Assembly: GCF_902832885.1 (NCBI RefSeq)
Contig: NZ_CADFDK010000003.1
Location: 124,001-188,000, forward strand
From: Burkholderia seminalis DSM 23518
GTDB taxonomy: Bacteria > Pseudomonadota > Gammaproteobacteria > Burkholderiales > Burkholderiaceae
DNA length: 64,000 nt
Direction: 5' to 3'
The notes beneath the pieces were generated by a model that was not told where the DNA came from, made no database searches, and saw only the letters and a program-made list of their open reading frames with translations. Position 1 is the first letter of the stretch. Every line of letters begins with the position of its first letter. The position numbers and the translations under genes were made by a program. Below, one piece after another: positions 60,582-64,000 of this stretch.

Positions 60582-61832
60582 TCACCGCGCAATCGCCACG
60601 GCCGCGTTGACCCGCACGACGGGCGCCGGGCCATCGTGCGGCGGCGCATGCAGGAAGCGGTCGATCACGCCGGCTTCGAACAGCAGGCAGTACGTCGACC
60701 CGCCGAACTGGAAATAACCGATCTCGTCGCCCTTGTCGACGCGCTGCCCCGGCACGACCTCGATCACGCACGACGACACGTCGCCCATCCCGACGAACAC
60801 GGCCGCCACGGTGCCGATACCGGGGTCGTCGCAGGAAAAGGCGACCACCGCACGCGCGGCGACGGACGTCATGTAGCCTTGCGAATCGTTGAGTCCGGCA
60901 GGATCCGGGCCTTCGGCTTCGGCGACCGAGTAGTAGGCGCCGTCGACCCGGTACGCATGCGTGACGACACCACGCACCGGCGCATGCCAGCGATGGTAGT
61001 TGTAGGCGCTGAGATAGGCCTGGTAGACGTCGCCGCCGACGAAGCGTTCGGCCAGCGACAGCCGCGCGGGCGTGAAGAGATCGCGCAGCGAATACGGCTG
61101 CGCCTTGATCCAGAACGTGTCGCGCAGCTTCACGTGCGTTTCGGTGTGATACGGCGCGGCCTCGCACGCGCTGACGATCACGTGCGGATCGTCGGGCGCC
61201 GCGACCGGCCGCGCGCCGTCGCGAAAGCGTCGCGTGAAGAAATCGTTCCACGAATCGAACCCCCAGTGCGGCTGGTCGTCGCGATACCGGAATTGCGACA
61301 GGCCGAGGCGCTCGTACGCTTCGTCGCAGAACCAGCCGTCGGGCGCCGACGTGTCGAGATGCGCGCGCGAGTGCGGGCCGCCGAGGAAGTCGCACCACAC
61401 GGTCAGCATGCGCTTCAGGTGGGCGTTGACGGTCTGGTCGCGAAACACCGCGTGGCCGGACGGCATGCACATCGGCCAGTCCAGGAACGCATTGATCGGG
61501 CAGACGATCAGGCTCGCTTCGCTGAACGGCGGCGTGTAGGTCATCAGGTGGTCGAGCACCGTCATCAGTTCGCCGATCGACGCATAGCCCAGCCGGCGGC
61601 CCGATTCGACCGCTTCGTCGATCGCGCGGGTCAGGCCCATGCGCAACACCGCGTGATCGTCGAACAGCCGCGCGAGGTCCTGCACGGCCGGCGTGCGCAG
61701 CCGGTCGCCGGCATGCGCGCGCGCTTGCGCCGCGACTTTCTCGCGGAACGCGGCCATATGAGCCTCTTCGCGCGCCATCCAGTCGCCGAGCCGGCGGCGC
61801 GTGGCGGGCGGCGGGTTGGAATGGGTGGACAT
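60582..61832 (-). CDS. Phosphatidylserine decarboxylase family protein
   Basis: This is a 416-residue decarboxylase of the larger (fungal-like) type. The catalytic-site region GYFQFGGSTYCLLFEAGVID near the C-terminus contains GGST, where self-cleavage would make the pyruvoyl group. Other family blocks are WNDFFTRRFRDGARPVA, WHAPVRGVV and DVSSCVIEV. It would convert phosphatidylserine to phosphatidylethanolamine or act on a related compound. The N-terminal 120 residues are an extra helical part. The start at 61832 has GGAGGAGA upstream. Confidence 0.88.
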   Translation of the reverse strand: MSTHSNPPPATRRRLGDWMAREEAHMAAFREKVAAQARAHAGDRLRTPAVQDLARLFDDHAVLRMGLTRAIDEAVESGRRLGYASIGELMTVLDHLMTYTPPFSEASLIVCPINAFLDWPMCMPSGHAVFRDQTVNAHLKRMLTVWCDFLGGPHSRAHLDTSAPDGWFCDEAYERLGLSQFRYRDDQPHWGFDSWNDFFTRRFRDGARPVAAPDDPHVIVSACEAAPYHTETHVKLRDTFWIKAQPYSLRDLFTPARLSLAERFVGGDVYQAYLSAYNYHRWHAPVRGVVTHAYRVDGAYYSVAEAEGPDPAGLNDSQGYMTSVAARAVVAFSCDDPGIGTVAAVFVGMGDVSSCVIEVVPGQRVDKGDEIGYFQFGGSTYCLLFEAGVIDRFLHAPPHDGPAPVVRVNAAVAIAR

Positions 61833-61866
61833 TGTCTCCTCCGGACGTCGGTTCGCGTGAAGCGCA

Positions 61867-61880
61867 GCAAGATGCCTGCC
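61867..61880 (-). promoter_or_regulatory. Candidate sigma-54 promoter (GGCAGGCATCTTGC), minus strand
   Basis: The -12 TTGC and spacing are good; -24 is GGCAG. Predicted start is about 61855, 23 bases before the decarboxylase gene. It nearly abuts the divergent promoter at 61888. Confidence 0.5.
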
Positions 61881-61887
61881 CGGCGGC

Positions 61888-61901
61888 GGCACCGGAATTG
61901 C
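61888..61901 (+). promoter_or_regulatory. Candidate sigma-54 promoter (GGCACCGGAATTGC)
   Basis: It matches GGCAY-N5-TTGC. Predicted start is about 61913, 30 bases before the ATG at 61943. Confidence 0.6.
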
Positions 61902-61942
61902 GACGCTCGTTCGACGACTGTTTCATGACACGGGAGAGCAAG

Positions 61943-62191
61943 ATGAACACGACTTCGAAGGCACGACAAACGAAGGAGGCCGAGGCGACCGACACGCGCC
62001 GCGGCGGCGGACAGCGTACGGTGACGCCGACGCGCCGGCGGGTGCGTGCCAGCCGGGCCGCGCCGCGCGATGCGCGACGGCCGACGGAGCACGACGCGAG
62101 CGGGCCGGTGGCGGCGCACGACGGCCACGGCGAGGACAAGCCGTTATGGGAAGACGACCGCGGGGCGATGCCGCCGGAAGAAGGGTCGTGA
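61943..62191 (+). CDS. Small basic-to-acidic hypothetical protein (82 residues)
   Basis: This is a protein with an Arg/Thr-rich first half (MNTTSKARQTKEAEATDTRR) and an acidic tail (GEDKPLWEDDRGAMPPEEGS), probably disordered. GGGAGAG precedes the ATG at 61943; an in-frame ATG at 61925 is possible. The function is unknown. Confidence 0.6.
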   Translation: MNTTSKARQTKEAEATDTRRGGGQRTVTPTRRRVRASRAAPRDARRPTEHDASGPVAAHDGHGEDKPLWEDDRGAMPPEEGS

Positions 62192-62254
62192 GGCCGTCAT
62201 CGCGCAGCGGCTGCGGCACGGCGGGGCCGGCGATCGGCCGTTGACGATCGTGTG

Positions 62255-62281
62255 CTGCCGGCGCGCGGCACGCGCCGGCAG
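62255..62281. terminator. Hairpin between convergent genes
   Basis: An 11-base perfect stem (62255-62265 / 62271-62281) with loop CGGCA lies 13 bases from the treY stop. It is a likely transcript end, without a T run. Confidence 0.5.
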
Positions 62282-62293
62282 GGTGGATCGGCT

Positions 62294-64000
62294 TCAGCGT
62301 CCGGCACGCGCCGCAACGAGCACCGCGACCGGCAACCCGCTCAGGCAGCGCTCGAGCGCCAGCACGCCGTCCGTCGCGTCGATCTCGGCGCGCCCGTCGA
62401 GCCAGTCCGTCCACGGCCCTTCCATCGCGCGCGGCAGCACGACCGCCGTATCGCCCCACCGCGCGGGTTCCACGCGCGGCAAGCCGGGCGTTTCGCCGAG
62501 CAACCGGCACGCGAGCCGCGTCGCGATCACCACCACGGCGGCCGTGTCGTCGCACCGCGCGAACGCGATAGCGTGACGTGCGAGCCTGCCGCGCACGCGC
62601 AGCGGCGCGTACGCGCCCTCCGCGAAGGTCGCCGGCCAGCGCGCACGCAGCGCGAGCATCCGCTCGACCAGCGCCCGCTTCACGCGCGCATCGGGCCACG
62701 CCGGCAGGTACGACGCGACCGGTCCGTCAACGCGCTCGGCCGCCAGCGTGGCGAACGGCACGTCGCGCCGGTTGTCCGGATCGACGAGCGAGTGATCCCA
62801 GGATTCGGTGCCTTGGTACAGGTCCGGCACGCCGGGCGACGCGATCCGCAGCGCCGTCTGCGTCAGGCTGTTGACGACACCGGCCGGCGCGATCCGCGCG
62901 ACGAACGCATGCAGCCGGTGCGCGAAATCGCCGGGGCCGCGCGGCGTCAGGATCGCGCGGACGAACGCGTCGCAGTCCCGTTCGTAGCGCTGCTCGGGCG
63001 CCAGCCAGTCGGTATGCCGCTTCGCTTCGCGCAGCGCCTTCGTCTGCCACTGCGCGACGCGTGCGGCGAGCGCGTCGAGACCGGCCGCATCGTCGGGGGC
63101 GAGTGCGGGCGGCCAGCAACCGACGAGCGTCTGATACAGCATCGCCTCGGCGGCCGGCCCCGGCGCCCACGCGAGGTCGCGATGCGCGCGGCCGCGGTGC
63201 GGCAGGTTCAGCGCCGACCAGTCGAGCGACACCGCGCGCCACGCATCGGGCAGCTCGCTGAGCACCGCGAGCCGCGCCCGCGTGTCCTCGCCGCGCTTGT
63301 GGTCGTGCGTGGCCGTCGCGACGAGCCCGTGCGGCACGGTGCGCGCGCGGCGCCGGTTGCGCGCATGGAACGCGCCGCGCGACAGGCTGAAGTCGCCGGC
63401 ATCGGCGCCGACCTCGTTGCGCGACAGCAGCCGGCCGTAGCGGTAGTGGGCCGTATCCTCGACGCCTTTCGCGGCGAGCGGCGCGGTGAGCTGCGCGAAC
63501 GCGATGCGCGCCGCATGGCGCTCGGCCGGCGCCGCCCGCGGCACGCGCACGACCGGCAAGCCCAGCCATGCGGCGACCCGGTCGAGCGCGAACCGGTCGG
63601 CCGGCTCGACGGCTGCCCGCGCGCTTTCGTAGGCTTGCGCGAGCACGCGGAGATCGGTGTCGGCCAGCCCGTTGCGCGGTGACGGATAGGTGCGGTACAC
63701 GGGCAGCCGCACCGCGAGTTCGCCAAGTACGCGCTGAATCGCGATCCGGCTGACGTCCCGCGTCGCGGGCGACGCGCGTGCGACGCCGTGCAGCAGCCGC
63801 GCGACCCGCGCATGCTCGGCGGCGAGCTGGCGCATCAGCACGCGCCGCTTGCCGTCGAGCACCTCTTGCGCGAACGTGCGCGATGCGCCCGACACGGCGG
63901 CCCAGTGCGCGGCGAGCGGCTCGGCGCCGGCGGGGTCGTGCAGCAGCGCGCCGACATCGTTCATGAAGTCGTAGCCGGTCGTGCCGGCGACGGGCCAGTC
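62294..64000 (-). CDS. treY: Malto-oligosyltrehalose synthase (N-terminal part outside window)
   Basis: The visible 569 residues are the C-terminal part of TreY, a GH13 enzyme that turns the reducing end of maltodextrin into a trehalosyl unit; TreZ then frees trehalose. Family motifs are VAGTTGYDFMNDVG (crossing to the window edge), TATHDHKRGEDTRARLAVLS, KGVEDTAHYRYGRLLSRNEV and GVPDLYQGTESWDHSLVDPD. No frameshift is seen. Trehalose protects against osmotic and drying stress, which fits the genes to its left. The start lies beyond 64000. Confidence 0.93.
   Translation of the reverse strand, partial: DWPVAGTTGYDFMNDVGALLHDPAGAEPLAAHWAAVSGASRTFAQEVLDGKRRVLMRQLAAEHARVARLLHGVARASPATRDVSRIAIQRVLGELAVRLPVYRTYPSPRNGLADTDLRVLAQAYESARAAVEPADRFALDRVAAWLGLPVVRVPRAAPAERHAARIAFAQLTAPLAAKGVEDTAHYRYGRLLSRNEVGADAGDFSLSRGAFHARNRRRARTVPHGLVATATHDHKRGEDTRARLAVLSELPDAWRAVSLDWSALNLPHRGRAHRDLAWAPGPAAEAMLYQTLVGCWPPALAPDDAAGLDALAARVAQWQTKALREAKRHTDWLAPEQRYERDCDAFVRAILTPRGPGDFAHRLHAFVARIAPAGVVNSLTQTALRIASPGVPDLYQGTESWDHSLVDPDNRRDVPFATLAAERVDGPVASYLPAWPDARVKRALVERMLALRARWPATFAEGAYAPLRVRGRLARHAIAFARCDDTAAVVVIATRLACRLLGETPGLPRVEPARWGDTAVVLPRAMEGPWTDWLDGRAEIDATDGVLALERCLSGLPVAVLVAARAGR

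Overview
The window is very GC-rich DNA with dense, short-spaced genes and many small proteins of families known mainly from Burkholderiales. It looks like Burkholderia sensu lato, plausibly a cepacia-complex strain. The mix of accessory metabolism, stress genes and regulators suggests a secondary replicon, but nothing in the window proves that. No rRNA, tRNA, insertion sequence, phage or CRISPR array was seen.

Region 1 (1-13.0 kb) is ordinary accessory metabolism. It holds a branched-chain amino-acid type binding protein (cut by the window edge), a DadA-like oxidase with a divergent MocR regulator, a DUF4132 protein, a second MocR regulator, an NAD-dependent formate dehydrogenase, a Rieske-FAD reductase, MarC and small conserved proteins.

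Region 2 (about 13-62 kb) is the notable part. It carries its own sigma-54 gene (rpoN, 47318-48751) away from the usual rpoN neighbours and two sigma-54 activators (28137-27109 on the minus strand; 28489-29856). It also has two hybrid histidine kinases, a stand-alone receiver protein and an Atm1-like ABC exporter fused to a kinase-ATPase-like segment and a receiver domain. Reading the intergenic DNA on both strands, I find 20 candidate sigma-54 (-24/-12) promoters with GG-N10-GC spacing. Twelve match GGCAY-N5-TTGC exactly. Nearly all lie 20-80 bases before a start codon, including the start of rpoN itself. Five TTGCAA-type dyads lie 52-88 bases upstream of such promoters and are candidate activator sites; four of them fall in the narrow range 76-88. 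I infer a self-contained, autoregulated sigma-54 regulon.

The genes behind these promoters fit envelope remodelling and survival. They include a seven-gene overlapping glycan operon (SDR, GmhB-like phosphatase, two GT9 enzymes, carbamoyltransferase, GT2 and GT1), a PIG-L deacetylase with a GT2, and a GT4-type transferase with a UDP-glucuronate decarboxylase. They also include BON, CBS, PRC-barrel, DUF2795, DUF4142 and ferritin-like proteins. Downstream of rpoN in one orientation come KatE catalase, DUF421, Ku and LigD (non-homologous end joining). An antiporter, a DJ-1/PfpI protein and a phosphatidylserine decarboxylase follow.

The right edge enters treY (trehalose synthesis), which runs out of the window.
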